The notes below the pieces were generated by a model. It did not search any database. It had not been told where the DNA came from and saw only the letters and a program-made list of their open reading frames with translations. Position numbers and translations under genes: made by a program. Shown piece after piece: positions 53,757 through 62,710 of a DNA stretch of 64,000 nucleotides. This stretch comes from JALOLG01 sp963776935. Its GTDB lineage: Bacteria; Actinomycetota; Acidimicrobiia; Acidimicrobiales; Ilumatobacteraceae. The first letter of the stretch is position 1. Every line of letters starts with the position of its first letter. Location of the stretch: the NCBI GenBank assembly GCA_963776935.1, contig CAVZOP010000001.1, positions 248,001 to 312,000 on the forward strand. The letters are read 5' to 3'.

Positions 53757-54824
53757 ATGGATGTCGGGGTCCAGACGCTGTTCGCGAGTGCGGGGTGGGA
53801 CGACATCACCGACGCCCAGGTGTACGACGAGGACACCGCCTTGGCACTGCTGGCCGAGGAGGTCGGGTTCGACGTCGTGTGGGCCGTCGAGCACCACTTC
53901 TACGACTACTCGTTCTGCCCCGACAACACGCAGTGGCTCGCCTACATCGCCGGGCGCACCGATCGGATCGACGTCGGGACGGCGGCGATCATCCTGCCGT
54001 GGAACGAACCGCTGCGGGTCGCCGAGAAGGTCGCCCTGCTCGACCAGATCGCGGGCGGCCGGCTGCGGCTCGGCTTCGGCCGGGGGCTCTCGCGCCGCGA
54101 GTACTCGCACTTCCGCGGCATCGAGATGGACGAGTCTCGCGATCGCTTCGACGAGTCGTCACTGATGGTGCAACGGGCGCTCGAGACCGGGTTCATCGAG
54201 GGTGACGGACCGCACTACCCGCAACCGCGCACGCCCATCCGACCCGCGCCGCAGCGCACGTTCCGCGATCGCACCTACGCCGTCGCCACGTCGGACGACT
54301 CGCTGGAGGCCGCGGCCCGGCTGCGGGCAGCGATGGTGATGTTCTCCGACCGCAGTTGGAAGAGCCGGCTCGGCCAGATCGAGACGTGGCGCTCGCGTTA
54401 CCGCGAGCTCCACACCGATGAACCGCCGCCGCCGCTGATCTGCGACTTCGTCTACTGCCACGCCGACGAGGACGTCGCCGCCAGCGCTGGGCCGCGCTAT
54501 CTCGCCGCCTACCTCGAGAGCGTGCTCGAGCACTACGAGGTGACCGGCCATCACTTCGATGGCATGAAGGGCTACGAGGCCTACGCGGGTGCGGCCGGTG
54601 TGCTGCGGCGCATGGGCGCGAGCGGGTTCCTCGACGGGTTCCTCGACGCCACGTGCTACGGGACGCCTCAACAGATCATCGACAAGTACCGCGCCAGGTG
54701 GGAGCTCATCGGTCCGTTCGAGGCGGCGCCGGCGTTCCGCTTCGGCGGGATCCCGTTCGACGAGGCAGAGGCGAGCATGCGCGTGTTCGCGACCGAGGTG
54801 CTGCCGGAGTTGCGGAGCTGGTGA
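53757..54824 (+). CDS. LLM-class flavin-dependent oxidoreductase (luciferase-like)
   Basis: A 355-residue TIM-barrel protein of the bacterial luciferase-like family, using FMN or F420. Motifs: GFDVVWAVEHHFYDYS (about 39-54), DVGTAAIILPWNEPLRVAEK and GGRLRLGFGRGLSRREY. ATG 53757 follows GGGAGGGGG at six bases; GTG 53751 is the alternative. The substrate is unknown. The second LLM gene starts 48 bp later. Confidence 0.9.
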   Translation: MDVGVQTLFASAGWDDITDAQVYDEDTALALLAEEVGFDVVWAVEHHFYDYSFCPDNTQWLAYIAGRTDRIDVGTAAIILPWNEPLRVAEKVALLDQIAGGRLRLGFGRGLSRREYSHFRGIEMDESRDRFDESSLMVQRALETGFIEGDGPHYPQPRTPIRPAPQRTFRDRTYAVATSDDSLEAAARLRAAMVMFSDRSWKSRLGQIETWRSRYRELHTDEPPPPLICDFVYCHADEDVAASAGPRYLAAYLESVLEHYEVTGHHFDGMKGYEAYAGAAGVLRRMGASGFLDGFLDATCYGTPQQIIDKYRARWELIGPFEAAPAFRFGGIPFDEAEASMRVFATEVLPELRSW

Positions 54825-54872
54825 GCCGGATCGGCGACCAGACCGGCGTAGCACTCGGCAAGACTGTCGACC

Positions 54873-55862
54873 ATGCATCGCACCCGGCTCGGTCTCCAGA
54901 TCCCGAACTTCACCTATCCCGGCGTGGCGCCGACGCAGCTGTTCGAGCGCGTCGCCGCCCAGGCGGTGGCCGCCGAGCAGGCGGGGTTCGACACGGTGTT
55001 CGTGATGGACCACTTCTTCCAGCTGCCGATGCTCGGCAACCCCGACCAGGAGATGTTCGAGGCGTACACACTGCTCGGCGCGCTCGCGGCCCGCACCGAG
55101 AAGGTTCGCCTCGGCACTCTGGTGACCGGCGTGACGTACCGCCAACCGGCGCTGCTGGCCAAGGTCGTCACCGCGCTCGACGTGATCTCGAAGGGACGGG
55201 CCCTGCTCGGCATCGGCGCCGCCTGGTTCGAGGCGGAGCACGCCGCGCTCGGATTCGAGTTCCCGCCGTTGCGGGTGCGCTACGAACATCTCGTCGACGC
55301 ACTCGAGATCTGCCGCGGCATGTTCACCCAACACGCCACCAACTACGAGGGCACCCAGCACACGGTGAAGGACGCGTTCAACTCGCCGTCGCCGATCGAC
55401 CGGATCCCGATCCTGGTCGGTGGGCAGGGCGAGCAGAAGACGTTCAAGATCGCCGCCCAGTACGCAGACGAGCTCAACACCACCGCCAACTTCGCCGACC
55501 TCCCGCGCAAGCTCGATGCGCTCCAGGGACACCTCGATGCCTTGGGGCGCGACCGCGGCGACATCACCGTGACGCCGCTCGGTTCTCTGGTCGTCGCCGA
55601 GACGCACGATGCCGCCGTCGGGAAGCTCAAGACGCTCATCAACTCCCGCGGGTTCGACGCCGACGCCTTGCTCGCCGACGAGGCAGGCGCGCGACAGCTG
55701 CTGGGCCGCTTCGTGTGGGGTGACCCCGACGAGGTGATCGCCGGCGTGCGGGAGCTCATCGCCCTCGGGCTCGACGGCGTCGTGTTCAACATGGTCGCCG
55801 ATGCCGACGACGTCGAGGCGATCGCCCTCGCCGGCGAGACGCTGACCACCGCCCTCGGCTGA
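54873..55862 (+). CDS. LLM-class F420-dependent oxidoreductase
   Basis: A 329-residue TIM barrel. Motifs are GFDTVFVMDHFFQLP, KVRLGTLVTGVTYRQPALLA and GRALLGIGAAWFEAEH, with the C-terminal PILVGGQGEQKTFKIAAQY typical of F420-dependent glucose-6-phosphate dehydrogenase-like and related groups. It may use F420H2. It lies downstream of a related but not closely similar LLM gene and is probably cotranscribed. Confidence 0.9.
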   Translation: MHRTRLGLQIPNFTYPGVAPTQLFERVAAQAVAAEQAGFDTVFVMDHFFQLPMLGNPDQEMFEAYTLLGALAARTEKVRLGTLVTGVTYRQPALLAKVVTALDVISKGRALLGIGAAWFEAEHAALGFEFPPLRVRYEHLVDALEICRGMFTQHATNYEGTQHTVKDAFNSPSPIDRIPILVGGQGEQKTFKIAAQYADELNTTANFADLPRKLDALQGHLDALGRDRGDITVTPLGSLVVAETHDAAVGKLKTLINSRGFDADALLADEAGARQLLGRFVWGDPDEVIAGVRELIALGLDGVVFNMVADADDVEAIALAGETLTTALG

Positions 55863-55959
55863 AAGGTCCCTGCTCAGGATCGTTGCGACACCCCCTGTTT
55901 ATGGTGGTTCGTGTCCGGCTTCCCCCTGGTTGATCGCTGTGGTCGAAAGGGGTTTGGTG

Positions 55960-57230
55960 ATGGAGGATCGTGGTGTCGGCGAGGCGATCGCCGAACTGTT
56001 GACGCGTCGATGTGGCGGGGTGTGATCGGGCCGGTCTGTCCGGTGTCGTGCGCTTGGCGCAGCGGGTGCGGGGCTGGGTCGACGCGGTCGACGTGGCGAT
56101 CGCCCGCCGCTCCCGAGAACTGGCTGCTGAGGGCCGTTCGGAGTCGGCGGCGGAGGTGTTGACCGGTCATGGGCGACGCTCGACGCGTGAGACCCGGGCG
56201 GTGTCGGATCGTTGCGAGGTGTGCGACCAGATGCCGGGGTTCGAAGCACGCCCTGGCCGACGGTGCCGTGTCGGCCGGCCATGTCGACGCCGTCGCCAAC
56301 GCGGCCGAGGGGCTCGATGATGCGGGTCGGGAGCGTTTGGCCGGGTTGCAGGACGATTTGTTGGGGTTCGCGCGGGTGGAGCCGGTGGCGGTGTTCGAGC
56401 GTCGCTGCCGGCTGCTGGGCAAACGACTCGCCGGCGACGACGGCGAATCAGAGCTCGACACAACAGAAAGCATCGGTGTCGGTGCGGCGCTGGGTCGACA
56501 AACCCTCCGGCATGCACCACACCCACCTGGCGCTCGATCCCGAGCGTGACGCCAAACTGTGGTCGGCGATCGACACCCAACTGGCGACCATCAAACAAGG
56601 CGACGGGAACTCGGGCACACCGATCGACCAACTGCTTGGCTGACGCGGTCGTGTGCGTCGGTGTCGGGGGAACGGTCGGCGAGCGGCGGGTGCCGGAGAT
56701 CTGTGTCCACGTCGACTACCACACGCTGCTCAACGGTCTGCACGAGCAGTCGCTGTGTGAGACCGCCGACGGCATCCCACTGCCACCCGCCACGGTGCGC
56801 CGTTTGGCGTGTGAGGCGGCGATCGTACCGATCACGCTCAACACCGCCGGTGAGGTGTTGGACTGCGGTCGCGACGTCCGCGTCGCCAACCGGGCGCAAC
56901 GGCGGGCGCTGCGGGCGATGTACCGCACCTGCGGCTACCCCCACTGCGACATCACGTTCGACCGCTGCGACATCCACCACGTCATCGCCTGGCTCCAACA
57001 CGGATCAACCGATCTCGAAAATCTGTTGCCGCTATGTAGCCGGCACCACCATCTGGTGCACGAGGGACGCTGGCGACTCACACTCGACAAACACCGCAAC
57101 GTCACCGTTCACCGACCCGACGGCACCCGACACTTCCACGGCACCACGATCAACCGCACACGACCGCGACAACCGTGTGCGCGAACCGGTTCGTCAGCGA
57201 GTGGCCACCTGGACGACTGGTCCGCCATGA
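55960..57230 (+). CDS. DUF222 / HNH-endonuclease (13E12-type) protein, four or more frameshifts
   Basis: About 420 residues in total, in four or five frames as sequenced. The DUF222 part is all-helical (RLAQRVRGWVDAVDVAIARR; GAVSAGHVDAVANAAEGLDD; MHHTHLALDPERDAKLWSAI). The HNH nuclease part is CGYPHCDITFDRCDIHHVIA, then HGSTDLENLLPLCSRHHHLV with its conserved His, Asn, His and zinc cysteines. Frames change near 56003, 56241, 56464 and 56633, all one-base insertions, and probably again near 57180 to reach the TGA at 57230. ATG 55960 follows GGTTTGGTG. DUF222-HNH genes are repeated elements in many actinobacteria. Confidence 0.78.
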
Positions 57231-57257
57231 CAACGTCCGCAGGGGTGACACGGCACG

Positions 57258-57305
57258 GTCCGTGGCGCGGGCCGTGGCTCCGTCCGTGGCGGGGTCCGTG
57301 GCGCG
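57258..57305. repeat. Four tandem 12-nt repeats
   Basis: GTCCGTGGCGCG, GGCCGTGGCTCC, GTCCGTGGCGGG, GTCCGTGGCGCG, with no gaps. It lies between the convergent HNH and phosphopantetheinyl-transferase genes, so it need not code. A multiple of three, it would keep frame if the HNH reading ran on (WRGPWLRPWRGPW). Confidence 0.85.
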
Positions 57306-57313
57306 GTCGCCGG

Positions 57314-58025
57314 TCAGAGGTCGGAGAGGAAGTCGGTGGCGTCGACCATCGTGAACTCGACCGCGTCCGCGTCGAGCACGGCGACGGCTCCGACATAGCC
57401 GTCGCCGGCGGGCACGTCGGCCATGCGGCACGTCGCCGGCGAGGCGGCGGGGGCGAACGACAGCAGCGAGGGCGCGGTCTGGGGTGGGGTGACGACGAGG
57501 TCGGTCATCGGCCGTCGCAGCCCTTCGCCGGTCGCCTTGAGGACCGCTTCCTTGCGCGTCCAGTACGCGTAGAAGTCGCCGCGCGCCCTGCACGAACTCC
57601 TGCTCGGCGGGCGTGCACACCGATTCGATCAGCGACTCGAACTCGCCGGGCGCGACGACTTCGATGTCGACACCGACGGGGCCGGCGGTGGTCAACGCCA
57701 CGGCGACGACGTCGCCGGCGTGGGAGATCGACGCTTCGAGTCCCGGTTGGGCGAGGCGTGGCCGGCCGTGCGGCTCGCCGCAGACGTCGCAGGTCCGATC
57801 GATGGTGGCGGCCGCGAAGTCCACGTTGGTGCGCCGCGCGACGAGTGCCCGGAGCAGCACCGTGGCGAGCGTGAACCGGTCACGATCGACGTCGACGCGG
57901 TACCGCGCCCGCCGCCGCGTCTCGGTCTCGTCGAGCAGGGCGTGATGGTGGGATTGGAGACATCGCAGCGTTGCGAGATGCACTTCGCACCGCAGCACGT
58001 CCGATGTGCCCGTGGTCCCTACCAT
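57314..58025 (-). CDS. 4'-Phosphopantetheinyl transferase (Sfp type), frameshifted near 57583
   Basis: About 236 residues. It transfers the phosphopantetheine arm of CoA to carrier proteins. The substrate-contact SISHAGDVVAVAL, the magnesium motif VGVDIEVV and the WTRKEAVLKATGEGL motif are present; the last is in another frame and joins when one base is removed from GGCGCGCGGCG. A CDVCGEPHGRP segment (about 82-92) is as in other actinobacterial members. No polyketide or NRPS gene is in the window. ATG 58025 is the start. Confidence 0.88.
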
Positions 58026-58232
58026 CGCCGAACCGGAGACGATGCGCGGCGAGGTGCCCGGTCCACGAGGCGACGATAACTGGGGACACCGAGACCGCGG
58101 CGCTGTCCGGTTCGGACGAGCCGCGACGGGCTGGCGGACACGCTCGGGCGACTCGACGGTGGCGTGCGGCAGTCCGGCGCGGTGGATGACACCGGCCGCA
58201 GGCGACCGCCGTTGACAGTCACTTGATCTTAA
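58026..58232. other. Gap with no recognisable gene
   Basis: Short overlapping ORFs on both strands here show no family resemblance. TTGACA occurs at 58212-58217 but no -10 box stands at 17 bp, so I do not call a promoter. It separates the phosphopantetheinyl-transferase gene from the methyltransferase remnant. Confidence 0.4.
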
Positions 58233-58287
58233 GTGGGCCCGGGTCCTCGATTCGATCTTCGGCGATCACGTCCCTGCGGGGGCCAAG

Positions 58288-58562
58288 GTGTTCGGCAAGC
58301 TCGCCGTCCAAGGATGGGACATCGAGGTGCTGCGGGGAGCTTCGGGTTGTCTGGACAAGGTCGACGCGCTCCAGTCGATCGTCTCGGTGATCCCGCTGTA
58401 CGAGGGGATGCCGTAGTGGCTCAATTCCGTCGCCCAATGCGCGGGCAGGGATTCGAGGTGACGGGCATGTTTCCCACCCTGTACAACGGTCCCTATCGGG
58501 TCGTCGAGTTCGATGCGGTGATGGTGCGCCAACCCGGCGGTCGGGCCGAGTCGTCGGGCTGA
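58288..58562 (+). pseudogene. Remnant of an FkbM-type methyltransferase (C-terminal end)
   Basis: The reading KLAVQGWDIEVLRGASGCLD, then LQSIVSVIPLYEGMP, matches the end of FkbM-family SAM methyltransferases (VQGxExxVLxGA...plyeG). A TAG (58414-58416) interrupts it, and the last part (GFEVTGMFPTLYNGPYRVVE, FDAVMVR) continues in another frame. The N-terminal SAM-binding half is absent; nothing like it precedes 58288. Unlike other breaks in the window, this needs both a stop-codon change and a frame change, so it looks like true decay. Confidence 0.65.
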
Positions 58563-58620
58563 CGGCGGCGCCAGCCGCCACCGTCGCCCGATCGATCGAA
58601 CCCGAGCCCGGTCTTCGCAC

Positions 58621-59046
58621 TCATCCGAAGTCGTCGTACACCTGGGTGAGGCGGAAGCTGTTGCCGGACGGGTCACGGAAGCCGGCGTCGATGCCGTAGG
58701 GCCGAGCCTCGGGTGGCTCGACGAACTCGACACCACGGGCGCTCAGTTCTTCGTACGCCTTCTGGCAATCGTCGGTCGTCAGGAACACCGTGCCGGCGAA
58801 ACCCTTGGCCATGAGCTCGCGGATCTGTCCCGCGCTCTCGTCGTCGATGACGGGGGGACCAGGGATGGCCATCAGCACGATCGCCACGTCAGGCTGGTCG
58901 GCCGGGCCGACGGTCAGCCAGCGGAAGTCGCCCATCTCGGGCAGCGTCACGTCGGCTCGGACCTCCATGCCGACCTTGTCGGTGTAGAAGGCCAGGGCCT
59001 CGTCCTGGTCGTGAACCCACACTTGGGCGGTGGCGATGCGGATCAT
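58621..59046 (-). CDS. VOC-superfamily (glyoxalase/bleomycin-resistance-like) protein
   Basis: A 141-residue paired beta-alpha-beta-beta-beta protein: TAQVWVHDQDEALAFYTDKV at the start, and DPSGNSFRLTQVYDDFG with the metal-ligand region at the end. Ligand or reaction unknown. ATG 59046 follows AAGGAGAGAAC. It is cotranscribed with the AraC-type gene 50 bp upstream, a pairing common in actinobacteria. Confidence 0.9.
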   Translation of the reverse strand: MIRIATAQVWVHDQDEALAFYTDKVGMEVRADVTLPEMGDFRWLTVGPADQPDVAIVLMAIPGPPVIDDESAGQIRELMAKGFAGTVFLTTDDCQKAYEELSARGVEFVEPPEARPYGIDAGFRDPSGNSFRLTQVYDDFG

Positions 59047-59096
59047 GTTCTCTCCTTGAATCGGAGCGAGACGGGTTTCTCGCTTCCGTGTCGAAC

Positions 59097-59642
59097 CTAT
59101 TGATCGGTGACCGCCGCGTCTTCTCGAATCGTGCGGTATTGCGGCCGCCCGTAGACGCGGGTCACACACATCGGGACCACGGCCATCGCCGCCGCCGGCT
59201 TGAACGTGGCCCGGTACGCGGCCGGCGTCTGGCCGAAGTGCGTGCGGAAGCTCGTCGTGAACGTCGCCTGGCTCTGGGTTCCGACCGCGAGACAGATGCG
59301 GGCGACCGACCAATCCGTCGTGCGCAGCAACGTCGCCGCCCGTTCGAGCCGGCGGGTGAGCAGGTACTGGTGCGGCGATTCACCGAACGTGCGCCGGAAC
59401 TCGCGACTGAAGTGCGCCGGTGAGAGCTGGGCGGCGCGCGCCATGTCGGCGACGGTGACCGACTCCGCGTACCGCCGGTCGGCGAGGTCGCGAGCCCGGA
59501 GGAGGTGTCGGGCCGGCGGCACGGAGGGCACGGAAGGCACGTCCTCAGTGTTGTCGACCGCGCGCTCTCGCCTCCACCGCGACACCAACGTGCGCCGCTC
59601 GAGCGGCGATGCGTGTGATGATCTCCCCGGGAGGCCTCGCAT
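59097..59642 (-). CDS. AraC-family transcriptional regulator
   Basis: About 181 residues, with the two HTH motifs at DLADRRYAESVTVADMARAA, LSPAHFSREFRRTFG, and WSVARICLAVGTQSQATFTT, SFRTHFGQTPAAYRA. There is no sensor domain of normal size before them; the N-terminal 60 residues are polar. ATG 59642 has GAGGCGG upstream; GTG 59585 or 59540 would give a tighter, about 150-residue form. Likely controls itself and the VOC gene downstream. Confidence 0.88.
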   Translation of the reverse strand: MRGLPGRSSHASPLERRTLVSRWRRERAVDNTEDVPSVPSVPPARHLLRARDLADRRYAESVTVADMARAAQLSPAHFSREFRRTFGESPHQYLLTRRLERAATLLRTTDWSVARICLAVGTQSQATFTTSFRTHFGQTPAAYRATFKPAAAMAVVPMCVTRVYGRPQYRTIREDAAVTDQ

Positions 59643-59696
59643 TGGCCGCCTCGTTTGCTCGAATCCCAGACCCTGATCCCCAGCCAAGGAGCTGCC

Positions 59697-60083
59697 ATGT
59701 TGGCGTACGACTATCCGTTGCTCGGTTTCTTCTGGACGATGTTCATCGTGTTCCTGTGGTTCGCCTGGCTGATGCTGCTGTTCCGAGTGATCGCCGACCT
59801 CTTCCGCACCCACGACATGGGCGGCCTCTCGAAGGCGCTCTGGGCATTGTTCGTGATCGTGGTTCCGTACCTCGGTGTGTTCATCTACCTGATCGTTCGC
59901 GGCCGATCGATGGGCGAGCGCGAGACCACGGAGCGCGAGGCAGCGTTCCACGCTCGTGTCCGACGGGCGAGAGGCCTGAGCGGAGGTGCCGCCGACGAGA
60001 TCGCCAGACTGGCCGACTTGAACGCTCGCGGGGTCCTCACCGACGCCGAGTTCGCCCAGGAGAAAGCCAAACTGTTGCGGTGA
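59697..60083 (+). CDS. Membrane protein with PLDc_N and SHOCT domains
   Basis: A 128-residue protein. Two membrane helices (about 8-30, 45-66: LLGFFWTMFIVFLWFAWLML, then LWALFVIVVPYLGVFIYLIV) form a PLDc_N-type N-terminus; a C-terminal SHOCT motif (ADEIARLADLNARGVLTDAE, FAQEKAKLL) follows. AAGGAG lies six bases before ATG 59697. SHOCT marks oligomerisation modules of unknown role. A perfect terminator-like hairpin follows at 60089. Confidence 0.9.
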   Translation: MLAYDYPLLGFFWTMFIVFLWFAWLMLLFRVIADLFRTHDMGGLSKALWALFVIVVPYLGVFIYLIVRGRSMGERETTEREAAFHARVRRARGLSGGAADEIARLADLNARGVLTDAEFAQEKAKLLR

Positions 60084-60088
60084 ATCCG

Positions 60089-60110
60089 GCGGCCGGGACA
60101 GCCCGGCCGC
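60089..60110 (+). terminator. GC hairpin downstream of the SHOCT gene
   Basis: GCGGCCGGG-ACAG-CCCGGCCGC, a perfect 9-bp stem with a 4-nt loop, 5 nt after the stop. No T-run follows, as is usual for terminators in GC-rich actinobacteria. It could serve the convergent DoxX gene too. Confidence 0.7.
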
Positions 60111-60198
60111 GTTCAACGGTTCCGCAGATTGTCGCCGGGCCCTGTCGTGGTGACGGCCAAGGTTTTCGACCTGGCCGTCTGGATCTGAATACCGCCCC

Positions 60199-60600
60199 CT
60201 AGAAGACACCGTCTGTGATCGTGTACGGCGCGTGCTTGCTGACCGCAACCAGTATCAAAGCCGCACCTGCGATCGAGACGTTCTTCATGAATTGCGCCAT
60301 CTCGATCTGCCGTGTCTGATCGTCGATTTCCTCCCAGAAGCGATGCATGAAGAAACCGGCCGCAAGGACGAAGATCGCAATTCCGAGGGCGGCGAGGTCC
60401 ATCCAGATGCCGAGGATGATCGCCAGTCCACCGGCGATCATGGCAACGCCTGTGAAGAGGACCATCATTCTCGGCGATGGGACCTTCTTGTAGGCGGCAT
60501 AGCCGGCCGAACCCTCGGTCTGGGTCAGGTGGCGTACACCGTAGAGCAAGAACACGAGGCTGAACACGATCCGGCCCAGCAAGAACAATTCGTCGCGCAT
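60199..60600 (-). CDS. DoxX-family membrane protein
   Basis: A 133-residue, four-helix protein: LLGRIVFSLVFLLYGVRHLT, then VLFTGVAMIAGGLAIILGIW, LGIAIFVLAAGFFMHRFWEE and VSIAGAALILVAVSKHAPYT. Its coding sequence is less GC-rich than the neighbours. GGGAGGAATA precedes ATG 60600. DoxX proteins are linked to thiosulfate or redox stress in some species; no such neighbours are here. Confidence 0.88.
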   Translation of the reverse strand: MRDELFLLGRIVFSLVFLLYGVRHLTQTEGSAGYAAYKKVPSPRMMVLFTGVAMIAGGLAIILGIWMDLAALGIAIFVLAAGFFMHRFWEEIDDQTRQIEMAQFMKNVSIAGAALILVAVSKHAPYTITDGVF

Positions 60601-60850
60601 TATTCCTCCCGATTTGAAACTCGGAACCGATCGATTCCGGTGGTAGATGCTCACTACTTCCGTCGCCCCGTAGTTTCTTGTACGTCTCGATCTCGATCGT
60701 ACTTGTTGGCTCTGTTCAGCATGATGATGTGTGCCCGTATCGAGATCGCGACACAGTTCGGCGCATGGCGCACCAGACGGTTGGGGCCGTGCTCCGCAAC
60801 CGGCCGAACCCCAGCGGACCTACAGTGAATCGACGAGCAGGAGCGCACCG
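60601..60850. other. Divergent, relatively AT-rich intergenic region
   Basis: The 250 bp between the doxX-like gene and the hydrolase hold promoters for both. An imperfect symmetric element, GTACG-N13-CGTAC (60680-60702), with a CTCGATCTCGATC direct repeat inside, lies near the middle. No gene was found; the ORFs crossing it are shadows. Confidence 0.4.
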
Positions 60851-61556
60851 ATGACAGATGAGAGCACGCGGCGCGGCTCCACCGTGCTGTTCGTCCATGG
60901 AGCTCACCACGGGGCATGGTGCTGGTTGCTGGTGATGGAACGTCTGGCCAGGCGCGGCATCCATGCCCACGCGATCGATCTGCCGTTCACGGCCCACGAC
61001 GACGATGTGCGTTGTGTCCGCGCGGCAATCGATCGGGCGCGAGCTCTCGGCCCGGTTCACGTGGTGTGCCACAGCTACGCCGGCCTGCCCGTGTCTGCGG
61101 GCGGCCACGCGGCCGATCACCTCACCTACGTCGCCGCCCGTCTGCCGCTGCCCGACGAGCCGCCGGCCGCGATCACGCACAAGTGGGGGTTCGCCAAGTT
61201 CCGTGCGTGTGCGCAAGTCGATCGCGACGGCGTCACACGGTTGACGCCAGCGGCGAATCGCCACCTTTTCAATCGGACCGATCCGACGCTTGCCGAGTTC
61301 GCGATGGATCGCTTGCGACCGATGACCAGTGCCGTGCCGGACGAGCCCATCCGCGATCCGGCGTGGACATCGGTGCCGAGCTCGTACGTCGTATGTGGCG
61401 ACGACCGAGCCGTACGGCCGATCGAGCAGCGACGATGCGCCGCCCGCGTCGACGGCATCCGTGGAGCTCGATACCGACCACTCACCGTTCTTCAGTGATC
61501 CGTCGGCGCTGGCCGCGTTCGTCGCCGGTCAGCACGCGAGGATGGTCGACGGCTGA
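60851..61556 (+). CDS. Alpha/beta hydrolase, frameshifted near 61453
   Basis: About 235 residues. The oxyanion strand VLFVHGAHHGAWCW (about 14-27) and nucleophile elbow VHVVCHSYAGLPVS (about 72-85) resemble the plant MES/hydroxynitrile-lyase-like esterase group. The His is in LDTDHSPFFSDP, reached only after removing one base at GACGGCATCC (RVDG then SVELDTDHS). ATG 60851. The substrate is unknown. Confidence 0.85.
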
Positions 61557-61596
61557 GCGCGCGCCACCGAACGCACGACGGCTCGGTCGGGGTCCG

Positions 61597-62631
61597 CTAG
61601 CTCGAGAGCTCTGACCGCACGAGTGCGGCGCCCTCGACCATCGCCCGCATCTTGCCGAACGCCGACTCGCGGGGCAGGTACTTCAGGCCGCAGTCGGGCG
61701 CGACCACCAGCCGGTCGGCGGACACGTGGGGCAGCGCCCGGCGGATCCGCCCGGCGACGACGTCGGCGCTCTCGACGTCGGGATCGCTGAGATCGAGCAC
61801 CCCGAGGATGATCGTCTTGCCGGGCAGCGACGCCAGCACCGACGTGTCGAGGTTCGACTGGGCGGTCTCGATCGAGATCTGATCGACGCCCGACCCCGCC
61901 AACTCCGGCAGGAACGAATACCCCTCCGGCCGCTCGTGGATGATCGCCGCGTAGCCGAAGCAGATGTGAACGGCGACGGTACCGGTCACGCCGTCGATTG
62001 CCCTGGCTAGGGCGACGAGCCCGAACTCGCGCGCCTTGTCCGGGCGGGCCTGCATGTACGGCTCGTCGATCTGCACGATGTCGGCACCGGCCACGAAGAG
62101 ATCGCGGATCTCCTCGTTCACCGCCGCCGCGTAGTCGAGAGCGAGCGCCTCCTCGCTCTCGTAGAAGTCGTTCTGCGCCTGCTGCGACATCGTGAACGGC
62201 CCCGGCACCGTCATCTTCACGGCGCGGTCGGTGTTGGCCCTCAGGAACTCCAGGTCGCGGACCTCGACCGGATGCTTGCGGCGGACCGTTCCGACCACGC
62301 GTGGCACCGGGTTCGGGTGCCCGCTGCGGTCGAGGGCGGTGCCGGGGTTGTCGATGTCGACTCCGTCGAGCGCCGTCGCGAACCGGTTCGAGTAGCTCTC
62401 GCGCCGCATCTCACCGTCGGTCACGATGTCGAGCCCGGCGAGCTCCTGGTCGCGGATGGCGAGGATCGTCGCGTCGTCCTGGGCCTGCTCCAAGAACTCG
62501 GGCGCCACTCGCCAGAGCTCGGTGGCGCGGACGCGGGGCGGGAACCGCCCAGCGAGCCGGTCGCGGTCGATCAACCAGTCCGGCTGCGCGTACGAACCCA
62601 CGAGGGAGGTCGGCAGCAACGGGAGGTTCAT
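61597..62631 (-). CDS. Cobalamin-independent methionine synthase (MetE C-terminal) family protein
   Basis: A 344-residue single-barrel MetE-type protein. N-terminus LPTSLVGSYAQPDWLIDRDR, then VTDGEMRRESYSNRF, KMTVPGPFTMSQQA and QIDEPYMQ. The zinc ligands appear as HICFGY (about 221-226) and DCGLKYLPR near the C-terminus. It is intact, unlike its distant relative at 3055. The role may be methyl transfer from a non-folate donor. ATG 62631, with GGGAGG around it; the next gene upstream ends 79 bp away. Confidence 0.9.
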   Translation of the reverse strand: MNLPLLPTSLVGSYAQPDWLIDRDRLAGRFPPRVRATELWRVAPEFLEQAQDDATILAIRDQELAGLDIVTDGEMRRESYSNRFATALDGVDIDNPGTALDRSGHPNPVPRVVGTVRRKHPVEVRDLEFLRANTDRAVKMTVPGPFTMSQQAQNDFYESEEALALDYAAAVNEEIRDLFVAGADIVQIDEPYMQARPDKAREFGLVALARAIDGVTGTVAVHICFGYAAIIHERPEGYSFLPELAGSGVDQISIETAQSNLDTSVLASLPGKTIILGVLDLSDPDVESADVVAGRIRRALPHVSADRLVVAPDCGLKYLPRESAFGKMRAMVEGAALVRSELSS

Positions 62632-62710
62632 GATGACGATGGGTCGACGGTGATTCAGCGCGGTTCCCGGCCCACGCGTACGGAGCCGGGCCGGGAGCCG
62701 CTGCTGGGGG

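Noticed and set aside
55863..55959. Inverted repeat or attachment site upstream of the DUF222-HNH gene
   Set aside because: The C-rich and G-rich runs there do not form a convincing stem, and no matching copy exists downstream.
58212..58260. A sigma-70-type promoter at TTGACA (58212)
   Set aside because: No TATAAT-like box stands about 17 bp downstream, and it precedes a decayed gene.
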